Below, one piece after another: positions 48,510-56,825 of a stretch of DNA of 64,000 nt; position 1 is the stretch's first letter; the number at the start of each line of letters is the position of its first letter. Where the stretch lies: contig OY969812.1 of the NCBI GenBank assembly GCA_963703335.1, positions 1,984,001-2,048,000 of the forward strand, read 5' to 3'. This DNA comes from VRUE01 sp963703335. GTDB taxonomy: Bacteria; Actinomycetota; Thermoleophilia; Solirubrobacterales; 70-9. The notes under the pieces were generated by a model. It was not told where the DNA came from, searched no databases, and was given only the letters and a program-made list of their open reading frames with translations. A program made the translations under genes and the position numbers.

Positions 48510-50570
48510 GTGGCGAAGGACACCGAGAAGCTGATCCGACAGCTCTCGCTGATCTCGTTCCTGATGGCTCAGGGAAGGCCGGTGTCGGCCCTCGAGATCA
48601 AGCGCGAGGTTGAGGGCTACAGCGACATGAACGACGACGCGTTCGCGCGGCGCTTTTACGCGGACCGGGCCGAGCTGGAGAGCCTCGGGATTGAGCTCGG
48701 GGTCGAGAAGCCGGGCGAGGGATTCTTCGAGGCCGAGCTCTACTCGCTGCCGCCGGAGAACTTCTACCTCGACGCGATCAAGTTCTCCGATGACGAGCTG
48801 GCGGCGATGAGCACGGCGCTGATGCTGCTCTCCGACGGGGAATTCGCCTACGCCGAGCCGCTGCGCCTGGCTCTGCAGCAGGTCGCCTGGGGGCACCCCA
48901 ACCCGCTCAAGGAGGGCGAGCGCGCCCCCGTCGAGATGGCGATGACGGCCTCGGCCGGCGGCCGCGAGCTGTCCCAACGCCTCTCCAAGATCGAGACCGC
49001 GATCTCGCGCCGCAAGACGGTCGAGTTCACCTATTACACGATGGAGCGCGACGAGACGACGAAGCGCAAAGTCGACCCCTTCCACCTGGTCTTCCGCAGC
49101 GGCCAGTTCTACTTGATCGGCTATGCCCACGAGCGCGAGGCGGTGCGGGTCTTCCGTCTCTCGCGGATCCAGGGCAAGGTCGGCTACGCATCCAAGGCTG
49201 AGCACGACTTCTCACCGCCAGAGGACTTCGACCGCCGCGACTACGGCCAGCGTGCCGACTGGCAGCTCGGTGAGGTTCGCGGCCGAGCCCAGATCTTCGT
49301 TCGCGACCGCATCGCCTGGCTGATCGAGCGCGACTTCGGCGCTTATGGCGAGCTGCGGCCGGCCAAGAAATCCGATGGCGCCCCGGGCAAAGGCTCGGTC
49401 TACGAGACCGACTACGCCTCGCCCCGCGAGCTGATCGCCTGGGTGCTGCGCTGGCGCCAGAACGCTGAGGTGCTCGGGCCGGATGAGCTGCGCGAGGAGG
49501 CACAGAGCCGCCTCGGCCTTCTCCACGACCGCCATCGCAACGGCTTCGAGTCGGCTGAGATCATCGATCGTCCGCTGCGCGAGGCGCCGCGCCGCGCCCG
49601 CTCCAACGGCCGTGGCGAAGCGGCAATCCGGCCCGAGCGCTTCGCCCGCCTCGTCACCCTGGCCGGCTTGTTGATCGAATCGGCCAAGGGGGAGGAGCGG
49701 CTGCGCGTCAGCGAGCTGCGCCAGCGGCTCGAACTCACCGACGAGGAGCTGCGAGAGGACATCGATCTGCTCAACGTCGTCAACTTCGGCGGCGGCACCT
49801 ACGTCCTCTACGCCGAAATCCAGGGCGACGAGATCGAGGTCGACTCCGAGCCCTACGGCGACAACTTCGCCCGCCCCGCGCGACTGCTGCCGCTCGAGGC
49901 GAAGGCATTGGTCGCGGCGATCGATCTCTTCGGGGATCACTTGCCACAGGGCGGCCTGCAGAGCGCTCGCACCAAGATCGTCACCGCGCTCGGCCACGAT
50001 CCCTCCGAGGAGGGGCTCGAGATTGCCTCGGGCAGCGGCGGCGACGCCGAGGTGGCGCGCGTCGTCAACGAAGCGATCGGCGCCAGTCGCGTGCTCGAAC
50101 TCCAGTACTACAAGGAGAACGAGGACCAGTTCACCAAACGCGCCGTCGAGCCCTACCGGCTGGAGAACGGCAAAGAGGGTTGGTACGTCGAGTGCTACGA
50201 CCTGACCAAAGACGGCGTCCGCCACTTCAAGCTGGACCGGATCAAGGAGGCGACGCTCGCCAGCGAGACCTTCGAGCCACGCCCGGAGGTCGAGGAGCTG
50301 GCCGGGGTGGAGGGCTGGATGACCCACGGCGAGGTGCCGACCGCACACGTCGCTCGCGTCTGGGTCTCGCCCGAGCGCGCCCGCTGGCTGCGCGAGGAGC
50401 GCACGGTCGTCGAGGAGTTGGCCGACGGTGCCGTCGTCGTCGAGCTCCCCTACGCCGGCACCTCCTGGCTCGTGCGTGAGATTCTTCGTGGCGCCGGCGA
50501 CCTGGTCGTGCTCGAGCCGGAGGAGGCGCGGGAGGCGATTGCCAAAGAGGTGGCGGCGAGCGCTGCGTGA
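48510..50570 (+). CDS. pafBC: Fused PafB-PafC WYL-domain transcriptional activator
   Basis: A 686-residue tandem fusion. Each half has an N-terminal winged helix (KLIRQLSLISFLMAQGRPVS; RFARLVTLAGLLIESAKG) and a WYL domain (VEFTYYTMERDETTKRKVDPFHLVF...; LELQYYKENEDQFTKRAVEPYRL...), each followed by a WYL-extension (WCX) domain. In mycobacteria PafB and PafC act as a heterodimer that switches on the LexA-independent DNA-damage response; natural fusions are known in other Actinobacteria. No proteasome genes lie beside it. A long nested palindrome follows the stop. Confidence 0.92.
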   Translation: MAKDTEKLIRQLSLISFLMAQGRPVSALEIKREVEGYSDMNDDAFARRFYADRAELESLGIELGVEKPGEGFFEAELYSLPPENFYLDAIKFSDDELAAMSTALMLLSDGEFAYAEPLRLALQQVAWGHPNPLKEGERAPVEMAMTASAGGRELSQRLSKIETAISRRKTVEFTYYTMERDETTKRKVDPFHLVFRSGQFYLIGYAHEREAVRVFRLSRIQGKVGYASKAEHDFSPPEDFDRRDYGQRADWQLGEVRGRAQIFVRDRIAWLIERDFGAYGELRPAKKSDGAPGKGSVYETDYASPRELIAWVLRWRQNAEVLGPDELREEAQSRLGLLHDRHRNGFESAEIIDRPLREAPRRARSNGRGEAAIRPERFARLVTLAGLLIESAKGEERLRVSELRQRLELTDEELREDIDLLNVVNFGGGTYVLYAEIQGDEIEVDSEPYGDNFARPARLLPLEAKALVAAIDLFGDHLPQGGLQSARTKIVTALGHDPSEEGLEIASGSGGDAEVARVVNEAIGASRVLELQYYKENEDQFTKRAVEPYRLENGKEGWYVECYDLTKDGVRHFKLDRIKEATLASETFEPRPEVEELAGVEGWMTHGEVPTAHVARVWVSPERARWLREERTVVEELADGAVVVELPYAGTSWLVREILRGAGDLVVLEPEEAREAIAKEVAASAA

Positions 50571-50573
50571 CCC

Positions 50574-50689
50574 GAGGGCCGATCCAGGTAGGGGTTCCGC
50601 TTAACTTTTTCGGTGAAGTGGCTGGGGTCGTCCGAGGCTGGATTGCCGAAAAAGTGCAAGACGCTTCACCCCTACCTGGATCGGCCCTC
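50574..50689. terminator. Nested long inverted repeat between pafBC and the MBL gene
   Basis: Perfect 21-nt outer arms (50574-50594 and 50669-50689) and an inner perfect 10-nt pairing ACTTTTTCGG/CCGAAAAAGT (50604-50613/50646-50655). The right arm ends 2 nt before the GTG of the MBL gene, so the structure both separates the genes and could expose or hide that start. Confidence 0.65.
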
Positions 50690-50691
50690 AC

Positions 50692-51441
50692 GTGACGTAC
50701 GCGCCGGGGCACGAAGAGATTTTCAGGGTCGTTGCGCCGAATCCGGGGCCGATGACGCTGGAGGGGACGAACACCTATCTCTGCGGGGCTGACCCCTGCA
50801 CCGTGATCGATCCCGGGCCCGATATTGAGAGCCACCTCGAGGCGGTTCGGGCCGCTGCTGAGGAACGGGGTGGGATCGGGCTCGTTCTGCTCACTCATGG
50901 GCACGGCGATCACGCGGATGGTGCGGAGCGGCTCGCGGCGAGTGTCGGCTCTGTTGCTGAAACTCCCCCAGTTGTCCTTCCCGGCGATGGGGAGGAACAG
51001 GGCGGCCTGCGCGCGATTGCGACTCCCGGCCACGCTCCCGACCACGTTTGCCTGATGACCGCCGACGGCGTCTGCTTCAGTGGCGACCTCGTGCTCGGCA
51101 CCGGCTCCACCTTTGTTCCACCCGACGGCGGCTCACTCGCCGCTTACATGGACTCTCTGCGCACGATGCAGGCCGAGCCGATCGAGTTGATCTGCCCCGG
51201 CCACGGCCCCTGGATTGAGGATCCCGCCGCGAAGCTGGCCGAGTACGTCGAGCACCGCGAGATGCGCGAGCGCCGCCTGCTCGCCGCTCTGGAGAGGGGG
51301 GAGCGCTCACGCGAAGCGCTGTTGGCCGAGGCCTGGAGCGATGTCCCGTCGGAGCTTCGCCCTGCGGCGGAGATGGTCATGCAGGCGCACCTCGACAAGC
51401 TCGCCACCGAGGGTCGAGCCCCGACCGAGCTCACTGACTGA
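50692..51441 (+). CDS. Metallo-beta-lactamase-fold hydrolase (LACTB2-like)
   Basis: A 249-residue MBL-fold protein. Zinc ligands: THGHGDHADG (HxHxDH), the His of TPGHAPDHVC, the Asp of CFSGDLVLG and the His of CPGHGPWI. The C-terminal LACTB2-like helix bundle (REMRERRLLAALERG... EMVMQAHLDKL) is present. Relatives include RNA endonucleases and thioester hydrolases. GTG 50692 lies directly after the palindrome, with no Shine-Dalgarno. Confidence 0.88.
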   Translation: MTYAPGHEEIFRVVAPNPGPMTLEGTNTYLCGADPCTVIDPGPDIESHLEAVRAAAEERGGIGLVLLTHGHGDHADGAERLAASVGSVAETPPVVLPGDGEEQGGLRAIATPGHAPDHVCLMTADGVCFSGDLVLGTGSTFVPPDGGSLAAYMDSLRTMQAEPIELICPGHGPWIEDPAAKLAEYVEHREMRERRLLAALERGERSREALLAEAWSDVPSELRPAAEMVMQAHLDKLATEGRAPTELTD

Positions 51442-51462
51442 CGGTCCTGGCTGAGTAGCCAG

Positions 51463-51468
51463 TACGCT
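51463..51468 (+). promoter_or_regulatory. Leaderless -10 box of the penicillin acylase-like gene
   Basis: TACGCT 6 nt before ATG 51475. Confidence 0.5.
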
Positions 51469-51474
51469 TGGGCG

Positions 51475-53847
51475 ATGAGCGGGCGGGCGACACGAGTGGG
51501 CTTGTTGGCCGGGATTGCCGGAACCGGAATCGCCGCCGCAACAACCGCTGCCGCTTGGCACTGGCTGGCGCGACGGCCTTTGCCCAAGCAGAAGGGCACG
51601 ATCGCGCTCGAGGGGCTCGACGGGCCGGTTGGGATTCGTCGCGATCGCTGGGGTGTGCCTCATGTCGAGGCCGATAACGCCCGCGACCTCTGGTTCGCCG
51701 AGGGCTTCTGCCACGGCCAGGACCGGCTCTGGCAGCTTGACTTCTACCGCCGCGTCGTCGCCGGTCGGGTATCGGAAATGGCCGGTCCGGAGGGGCTGCC
51801 GATCGATCGCCTGATGCGCACCCTGTGCATCCGCCGCACGGCCGAGCGCGAGGCCGCGAATCTCGACCCCGAGTTGCAGGCCCTGCTCGAGCGCTTCTGC
51901 GAGGGGGTAAACGCGGCGGCATCCGAGGCGAAGGCGATGCCTTTCGAGATGCAGTTGCTGCGGCTCGAGTGGAAGCCCTGGCGCCCGGTCGACATCCTCA
52001 GCCTTGGCAAGCTGCTTGCCTTCGGTCTCTCTACCAACTGGGAGAGCGAGCTTCTGCGGGCCGACATGACGCGAGCGCTCGGGCCGGATCTCGCGGCTCG
52101 CCTCGACCCTGCCTACCCAGCCGAGAATCCGATTGTCACCCAGGAAGCCTGGTCCGGCGACGGCCTCGCGATCGTCGAGCAGATCGACACGGTGCGGCGC
52201 TCGATCGGCCTCGCCGCCGAGGCGAGCGGCTCCAACAACTGGGCGGTCTCCGGCAAGCTCAGCGCCAGCGGCTCGCCGCTGATCGCCGGCGACCCCCACT
52301 TGCCACCGAGCATGCCGGGCATTTGGTACCAGGTCGGCCTCAGGCTCGGCGACCGCTTCGTTCGCGGCGCCTCGCTGCCGGGCATGCCCGGCGTTTACAT
52401 GGGTCAGAACAACGACGTCTGCTGGACCTTCACCAACGTGATGGCCGACGTCGAGGACCTCTTCATCGAGCGGCTCGACGGTGACCGCTACCTCTTCGAA
52501 GACGAGTGGCGTCCGCTTGAAGTCGTGCGCGAGGAGATCCCGGTCAAGGGTCGCGACGCGCCTGAGGTGCTTGACGTCCGCATTACCCATCACGGACCGA
52601 TCGTCAATGAGGCGCTTGGCGCCGACGACGCCGAGCCCTTGGCGCTGCGCTGGCAGACGCTTGACCAGCCGACTGCGTTCACGGGCATGTTCGACCTGCA
52701 CGGGATCCGCTCTGGACCCGAGCTCGTCGCCAGCCTTGCCGAGCACAGCTCACCGGCCTCCAATCTGATCTGGGCCGACCGCCACGGCTCGATCGGCTAC
52801 AAGCTGATCGGCCGTCTGCCGCTTCGAAAGGGCGGCTGCCCCGACCTGCCAAAGCCGGGCTGGACCGGCGGGTTCGAGTGGGATGGCGTGATCCCTTACG
52901 AGGAGCTGCCCGAGGAGGTCGATCCGGAGAGCGACTTCCTCATCACCGCCAACAACCGCATCGTCGGTGACGACTACCCCCACCACATCACCAGCGAGTG
53001 GCTGGACGGCTTCCGCGCCGCCCGGATTGAGCAGCTGCTGCGGGCCAGCGACGAGCACGACATCGAGAGCTTTGAGGCAATGCAGTCCGACAACCTCTCG
53101 CTGCCGGGGATAGAGGCGGCGCGCCGCTTGAGCCGGCTGAAGCCGCAGGGGCAGCGCGAGCGCAGCGCGCTCGAGCGGCTGCGCAGCTGGGATGGACGAC
53201 TCGACCCCGACTCAATCGCCGGCACGATCTACCAGGCCTTTCTGCTGCGCCTGGCGCGCGAGGTGGCCCGCGCCGCGATCGGCGACCGCGATCTCTGCGA
53301 ACGCTGGCTCGACCGTGCCGACAACGGCTTCACCCCGCACGTCACCTCACCCTGGCGCTGGCACTCGCATCTGATGAAGCTCTGGGAGGAAGCCGACGAG
53401 GAGCTGATCGGCCGGCCGTGGGATGACCTGGTGCTCGAAGCCCTGAGCGGCGCCCTCGACGATCTCAGCGACCGCTTTGGCCCGGACGCCGAGGGCTGGC
53501 GCTGGGGCGACGTGCACGAGATGGAGTTCCCACATCCATTGGGCGAGGCCAACCCGCTGTTGCGGCGCCTGCTCAACCGCCGTCTCAAAGCCGGCGGCGC
53601 CCAGGAGACGGTGAGCCAGATCGCCTACGACCCCAACGACCCCTACAAGGCCGTCTGGGCTCCGAGCTGGCGCATGGTCGCCGAACCAGCCGCACCAGAG
53701 CACTCGCGCTGGCAGATGTTCACGGGCCAGTCGGGCCACCCAGCCAGCAGCCACTACGACGACCTGCAGGCCGACTGGCTCGAGGGCCGCACCCAGCCGA
53801 TGGCCGGCGAAGGCCCCTGGCGCAAGCTGGACCTCGTTCCCGCCTGA
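51475..53847 (+). CDS. Penicillin acylase-family Ntn hydrolase
   Basis: A 790-residue amidase precursor of the penicillin/acyl-homoserine-lactone acylase group. It has an N-terminal signal or anchor segment (LLAGIAGTGIAAATTAAAW), alpha-chain start GLDGPVGIRRDRWGVPHVEA, and the self-cleavage site SGSNNWAVSGK, where the Ser becomes the N-terminal nucleophile of the beta chain (near residue 252). Downstream family features include GDPHLPPSMPGIWYQ and ITANNRIVGDDYPH. Natural substrates may be acyl amides or quorum signals; not determinable. ATG 51475 follows TACGCT by 6 nt. Confidence 0.92.
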   Translation: MSGRATRVGLLAGIAGTGIAAATTAAAWHWLARRPLPKQKGTIALEGLDGPVGIRRDRWGVPHVEADNARDLWFAEGFCHGQDRLWQLDFYRRVVAGRVSEMAGPEGLPIDRLMRTLCIRRTAEREAANLDPELQALLERFCEGVNAAASEAKAMPFEMQLLRLEWKPWRPVDILSLGKLLAFGLSTNWESELLRADMTRALGPDLAARLDPAYPAENPIVTQEAWSGDGLAIVEQIDTVRRSIGLAAEASGSNNWAVSGKLSASGSPLIAGDPHLPPSMPGIWYQVGLRLGDRFVRGASLPGMPGVYMGQNNDVCWTFTNVMADVEDLFIERLDGDRYLFEDEWRPLEVVREEIPVKGRDAPEVLDVRITHHGPIVNEALGADDAEPLALRWQTLDQPTAFTGMFDLHGIRSGPELVASLAEHSSPASNLIWADRHGSIGYKLIGRLPLRKGGCPDLPKPGWTGGFEWDGVIPYEELPEEVDPESDFLITANNRIVGDDYPHHITSEWLDGFRAARIEQLLRASDEHDIESFEAMQSDNLSLPGIEAARRLSRLKPQGQRERSALERLRSWDGRLDPDSIAGTIYQAFLLRLAREVARAAIGDRDLCERWLDRADNGFTPHVTSPWRWHSHLMKLWEEADEELIGRPWDDLVLEALSGALDDLSDRFGPDAEGWRWGDVHEMEFPHPLGEANPLLRRLLNRRLKAGGAQETVSQIAYDPNDPYKAVWAPSWRMVAEPAAPEHSRWQMFTGQSGHPASSHYDDLQADWLEGRTQPMAGEGPWRKLDLVPA

Positions 53848-53863
53848 CCTCAACCTCCCGCGA

Positions 53864-53910
53864 ACTGCATCAAATTCTGCCCCTGGCAGGTAGAAAATTT
53901 GATGCAGTTG
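53864..53910. repeat. 47-nt palindromic element, copy 2
   Basis: Arms AACTGCATCAAATT and complement around a 19-nt loop with CCCC and GCAGGT, plus an extra CTGCC/GGCAG pairing. Same length as the copy at 39616, with C-G replaced by A-T at the twelfth stem position on both sides. Confidence 0.75.
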
Positions 53911-53944
53911 CTCGGGGAGGGGGCCGAATCGATCGGCAATTGCA

Positions 53945-55342
53945 ATGGTTGGGACGGGTATGCGCCTGCTTCGTCCAGCCGTGGCAGCTCTCGGGCTGCT
54001 TGGTCTTCTCGCCGCGCCTGCGGCTGCGCGGACCGTCCATTTCGACGGGCGGACCGCCGTTGCGCCTGCCGCCTGGCCGGTCTACCGGTTGGCCGACCAC
54101 CCGCGGATGTGTGTGCGGCTCGATCGCAAGGCCGTCTACCTGGGCGTGCCTGGGACCAGCCAGCGCTGCCCGGCTGAGGCAATCGGCGGCCGTCGCGCGA
54201 TCCTGGTCGAACCGCGCTCGCGCCGACGCTCCCGAGCCACGACCAGCGCCGTCGCGGCTCCCGCGCCGGTCTCTGCGCCCGAAGCCTTCACCGGCCTCGG
54301 CTTTGACGCCTGCGCGGCTCCTTCCACGCGGACGATGACCGCTTGGGCGGCCTCGCCCTACCGCGGCATCGGCGTCTACATCGGCGGCACTAACCGCGCC
54401 TGCTCTCAGCCCAACCTGACGTCGGACTGGGTCGACGAACAGGTTGCGAACGGCTGGCATCTGATCCCGACCTACGTCGGCCTGCAGGCGCCGACCAGCG
54501 CCTGCAGCAGCTGCGCCGAGCTGAGCACCAGTCTCACCAAAGCGACGATCCAGGGAGCCGAAGAGGCCCGCGAGGCGGTCGAAGACGCGGCGGAGATCGG
54601 CATGGGCCCCGGCAGCCCAATCTACTTCGACATGGAGGCGTATACCCGCACTTCCAGCGCGAGCTCGGCCACGCTTACCTTCCTCTCCGCCTGGACCGAT
54701 CAGCTGCACACTCTCGGCTACGTCTCAGGTGTCTACAGCTCCAGTGCCTCGGGGATTGCCGACCTCGGCCGCGCCTTCGGCGGCACGACCTACACGCTCC
54801 CCGACCACGTTTGGACCGCCAATTGGAACGGCCAGCAGAACACGCTTGACCCTTACCTACCGTCGACCGCCTGGGCATCTCACCAGCGCATCCATCAGTA
54901 CCGCGGCGGCCACAACGAGACCTACGGGCTGATGACGATCAACATCGACAACAACTTCATCGACGGGGCAACCGTGGGAGCCAGCGTCGCCGCGCCGGAG
55001 CTGCCCCCGCTGACCGTCAAGCACGTGCGCGCCGAGGGCGGCGCCGTGCGCGTCTGGGTCCGCTGCGGCTGGCCGGAAGGCGAAACCTGCCCCGGCCAGA
55101 TCATCCTGCGCACCCACGCGAGGCTGCCGATGCGGGCCCGCCGCGGTGTGCCGACGCGTGTCGTCCGCCTCAACGTCAGCCACCGCACCTTCCGCCTCGC
55201 CGGTGGCAGGGCCCACACGTTCCGGGTGCCGCTCGACTCGCGCGGTCAGCCGCTGCTGCGCGTCCGCGGCAGCCTCAAAGTGCAGTTGCTCGTAGCGATT
55301 CCCGACGTCCGCGCGCTGCGGGCGATCAAGCTCAGCCGCTAG
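53945..55342 (+). CDS. Secreted DUF1906 (Rv2525c-like glycoside-hydrolase-like) protein
   Basis: A 465-residue exported protein: signal peptide (LRPAVAALGLLGLLAAPAAA), a short N-terminal domain, the DUF1906 TIM-barrel-like domain from about residue 115 (GLGFDACAAPS, GVYIGGTNRAC, LIPTYVGLQAP, IYFDMEAY, VWTANWNGQ, HQYRGGHNETYG) and a C-terminal Arg-rich beta domain. The Rv2525c family is thought to act on cell-wall glycans. ATG 53945 or 53960 could be the start. The end overlaps the convergent DJ-1 gene by 11 nt. Confidence 0.8.
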   Translation: MVGTGMRLLRPAVAALGLLGLLAAPAAARTVHFDGRTAVAPAAWPVYRLADHPRMCVRLDRKAVYLGVPGTSQRCPAEAIGGRRAILVEPRSRRRSRATTSAVAAPAPVSAPEAFTGLGFDACAAPSTRTMTAWAASPYRGIGVYIGGTNRACSQPNLTSDWVDEQVANGWHLIPTYVGLQAPTSACSSCAELSTSLTKATIQGAEEAREAVEDAAEIGMGPGSPIYFDMEAYTRTSSASSATLTFLSAWTDQLHTLGYVSGVYSSSASGIADLGRAFGGTTYTLPDHVWTANWNGQQNTLDPYLPSTAWASHQRIHQYRGGHNETYGLMTINIDNNFIDGATVGASVAAPELPPLTVKHVRAEGGAVRVWVRCGWPEGETCPGQIILRTHARLPMRARRGVPTRVVRLNVSHRTFRLAGGRAHTFRVPLDSRGQPLLRVRGSLKVQLLVAIPDVRALRAIKLSR

Positions 55343-55988
55343 AGCGATCTACCCACTCGGCGCCGTCGCCGGTTGCGGCGGTGACCAGCTCGACGATCGG
55401 CGCCGTTGCCTTCTCGGGAGAGCCGGAGTCGAAAGGGGGCTGCGGGTCGTACTCGATCCCGAGCTGGATCGCCTGCGCCACCTCGGGGGCGGTCTCGCGG
55501 CCGACGAGGTGCAAGGCCATGTCGATCCCGGCCGAGACGCCGGCGGCGGTGATGACCTTGCCATCCTCGACGAAGCGGCCGCCCACCGGGTCAGCGCCGA
55601 GCTCGCGCAGCTGCTCGAGGAAGAGCCAGTGGCTGGTCGCCCGCTTGCCCTCGAGCAATCCGGCCGCACCGAGTACCAGTGAGCCGGTACAAACCGAGGT
55701 GGTCCATTTGGTTCCCTCGTCGATGCGTCGCAGCCACGACAGCACGGCCTCGTCTTGTAGCAACGGTCTGTTTCCCTCGCCCCCGGGCACGAGGACGATG
55801 TCCGCCTCCGTCACCTCTTCGAGCGAGTAATCGACGCTCAAGCCCAGCGCTCCGCTGTCGGTGCGCACCGAGCCCTTCTCAGGGCCGACGAACTGGACCT
55901 CCCAGCCCGGGACGGAGCGCATCACCTCGTATGGCCCGATTGCGTCGAGGGCAGTGAGCTTCTCGAAGATCAGAATCGCGACGCGCAT
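55332..55988 (-). CDS. DJ-1/PfpI-family protein (isonitrile hydratase-like)
   Basis: A 218-residue class I glutamine-amidotransferase-fold protein. The nucleophile elbow is TSVCTGSLVLGAAGLL (Cys near 100), with an N-terminal Glu in ALDAIGPYEVM and LVPGGEGNRPLL. The pattern fits InhA/isonitrile hydratase-like or AraC-associated DJ-1 proteins without the DNA-binding domain. The reaction is uncertain. Confidence 0.85.
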   Translation of the reverse strand: MRVAILIFEKLTALDAIGPYEVMRSVPGWEVQFVGPEKGSVRTDSGALGLSVDYSLEEVTEADIVLVPGGEGNRPLLQDEAVLSWLRRIDEGTKWTTSVCTGSLVLGAAGLLEGKRATSHWLFLEQLRELGADPVGGRFVEDGKVITAAGVSAGIDMALHLVGRETAPEVAQAIQLGIEYDPQPPFDSGSPEKATAPIVELVTAATGDGAEWVDRSSG

Positions 55989-56033
55989 CGCTTTGATCCT
56001 ACGGAGTTTCGGCGGCGCGACCGGTTGCGGGGT

Positions 56034-56411
56034 TCAGTCCCAAGTGGCCAGCGGCAGGTTGTCAAGGATGGTGCGATCCGCGGTGACGAGTGGAACGTCG
56101 GCGACGATTGCATGTGCCGCGATCATCCGATCGAAGGGATCTCGCGTCCAGGAGAGTCCCGCGGCGGTTTGAGCGAGTTCTGCCATAGAGACATCTGTGA
56201 TCTCGAGGCCGATGCTCTTGCGCAGCGCGGCGAGCATCATCGAAGCTGGATCGCGAGCCCTGCCGATCTCGTGCATGTAAGCGAGCTCCAATTCGACGAG
56301 GGGGCAAGCTCGTGGCTCGCGCTCGCCTATCAGCGCGCGAGCAGCGCTGGGCAACCGTTCATGCAGGCCGGCATAGAGCCAGAGAGCGACATGAGTGTCA
56401 ATTTGGATCAG
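56034..56411 (-). CDS. PIN-domain toxin (VapC-like), non-standard start
   Basis: A PIN ribonuclease. Acidic residues: first Asp in IQIDTHVALWLYAG, Glu in VELELAYMHEIG, and the Asp pair in DPFDRMIAAHA and VTADR. TTG 56354 would remove the first essential Asp and strand. The conserved N-terminus begins at LIQIDTH, whose frame holds only CTG 56411 (or ATC/ATT just after) as a start; an in-frame TGA lies further upstream. With CTG 56411 it is 125 residues and overlaps the antitoxin by 14 nt, a usual TA arrangement. Confidence 0.78.
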   Translation of the reverse strand: MIQIDTHVALWLYAGLHERLPSAARALIGEREPRACPLVELELAYMHEIGRARDPASMMLAALRKSIGLEITDVSMAELAQTAAGLSWTRDPFDRMIAAHAIVADVPLVTADRTILDNLPLATWD

Positions 56412-56631
56412 GGTTCCACTCCGATGACCAGTCGATGTGGATCAGCTCGTCGGGATCGCCGATGATCGCCCCCTCGCGGCGTGGCAGGCGATCCCAGATC
56501 GACTGTTTCTCCTTTGGCGCGATCACCAGCGTCTTGCCGTTGCGCTCGATCTCCAGCGGCTGCCCCGTCTCGAGGACCTCGTCCAGCAGCCGGTAGATGT
56601 TGGCGCGTAGCTTGGAGGCGGTAGTTGCCAA
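56398..56631 (-). CDS. Phd/YefM-like antitoxin of the PIN toxin
   Basis: A 77-residue antitoxin. TTG 56631 gives the typical start ATTASKLRANIYRLLDEVLE, then TGQPLEIERNGKTLVIAPK, and a C-terminal toxin-binding tail (WDRLPRREGAIIGDPDELIHIDWS). The longer frame to 56790 reaches through the promoter and is rejected. Two ACGTACGT palindromes lie upstream as probable autoregulatory sites. It is co-transcribed with the toxin. Confidence 0.8.
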   Translation of the reverse strand: MATTASKLRANIYRLLDEVLETGQPLEIERNGKTLVIAPKEKQSIWDRLPRREGAIIGDPDELIHIDWSSEWNPDPN

Positions 56632-56652
56632 GGTAGTTTCCCGATCTCTCGT

Positions 56653-56684
56653 ACGTACGTAATAAGAAAGAAGCATACGTACGT
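56653..56684. promoter_or_regulatory. Paired ACGTACGT operators of the toxin-antitoxin pair
   Basis: Two identical self-complementary octamers, 56653-56660 and 56677-56684, 24 nt apart (a little over two helical turns) in an AT-rich stretch 22-53 nt upstream of the antitoxin TTG. Likely bound by the antitoxin or TA complex. Confidence 0.6.
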
Positions 56685-56825
56685 TATCACGGGAAGTTGA
56701 GGGCTGCTGAGTCTGGGCTTGCACCGCCATAGGGGCGACGCTACAGATCGATTCCCGACGGGTGGTGCGCACAGATGCGCGGAACTTCAACGCATCCCGC
56801 GCACAGATCAGGCAGGCTCTCGGCG

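Noticed and set aside
56632..56790. The antitoxin frame extended to 56790
   Set aside because: It covers the ACGTACGT operators and AT-rich promoter and adds residues unlike Phd-family antitoxins.
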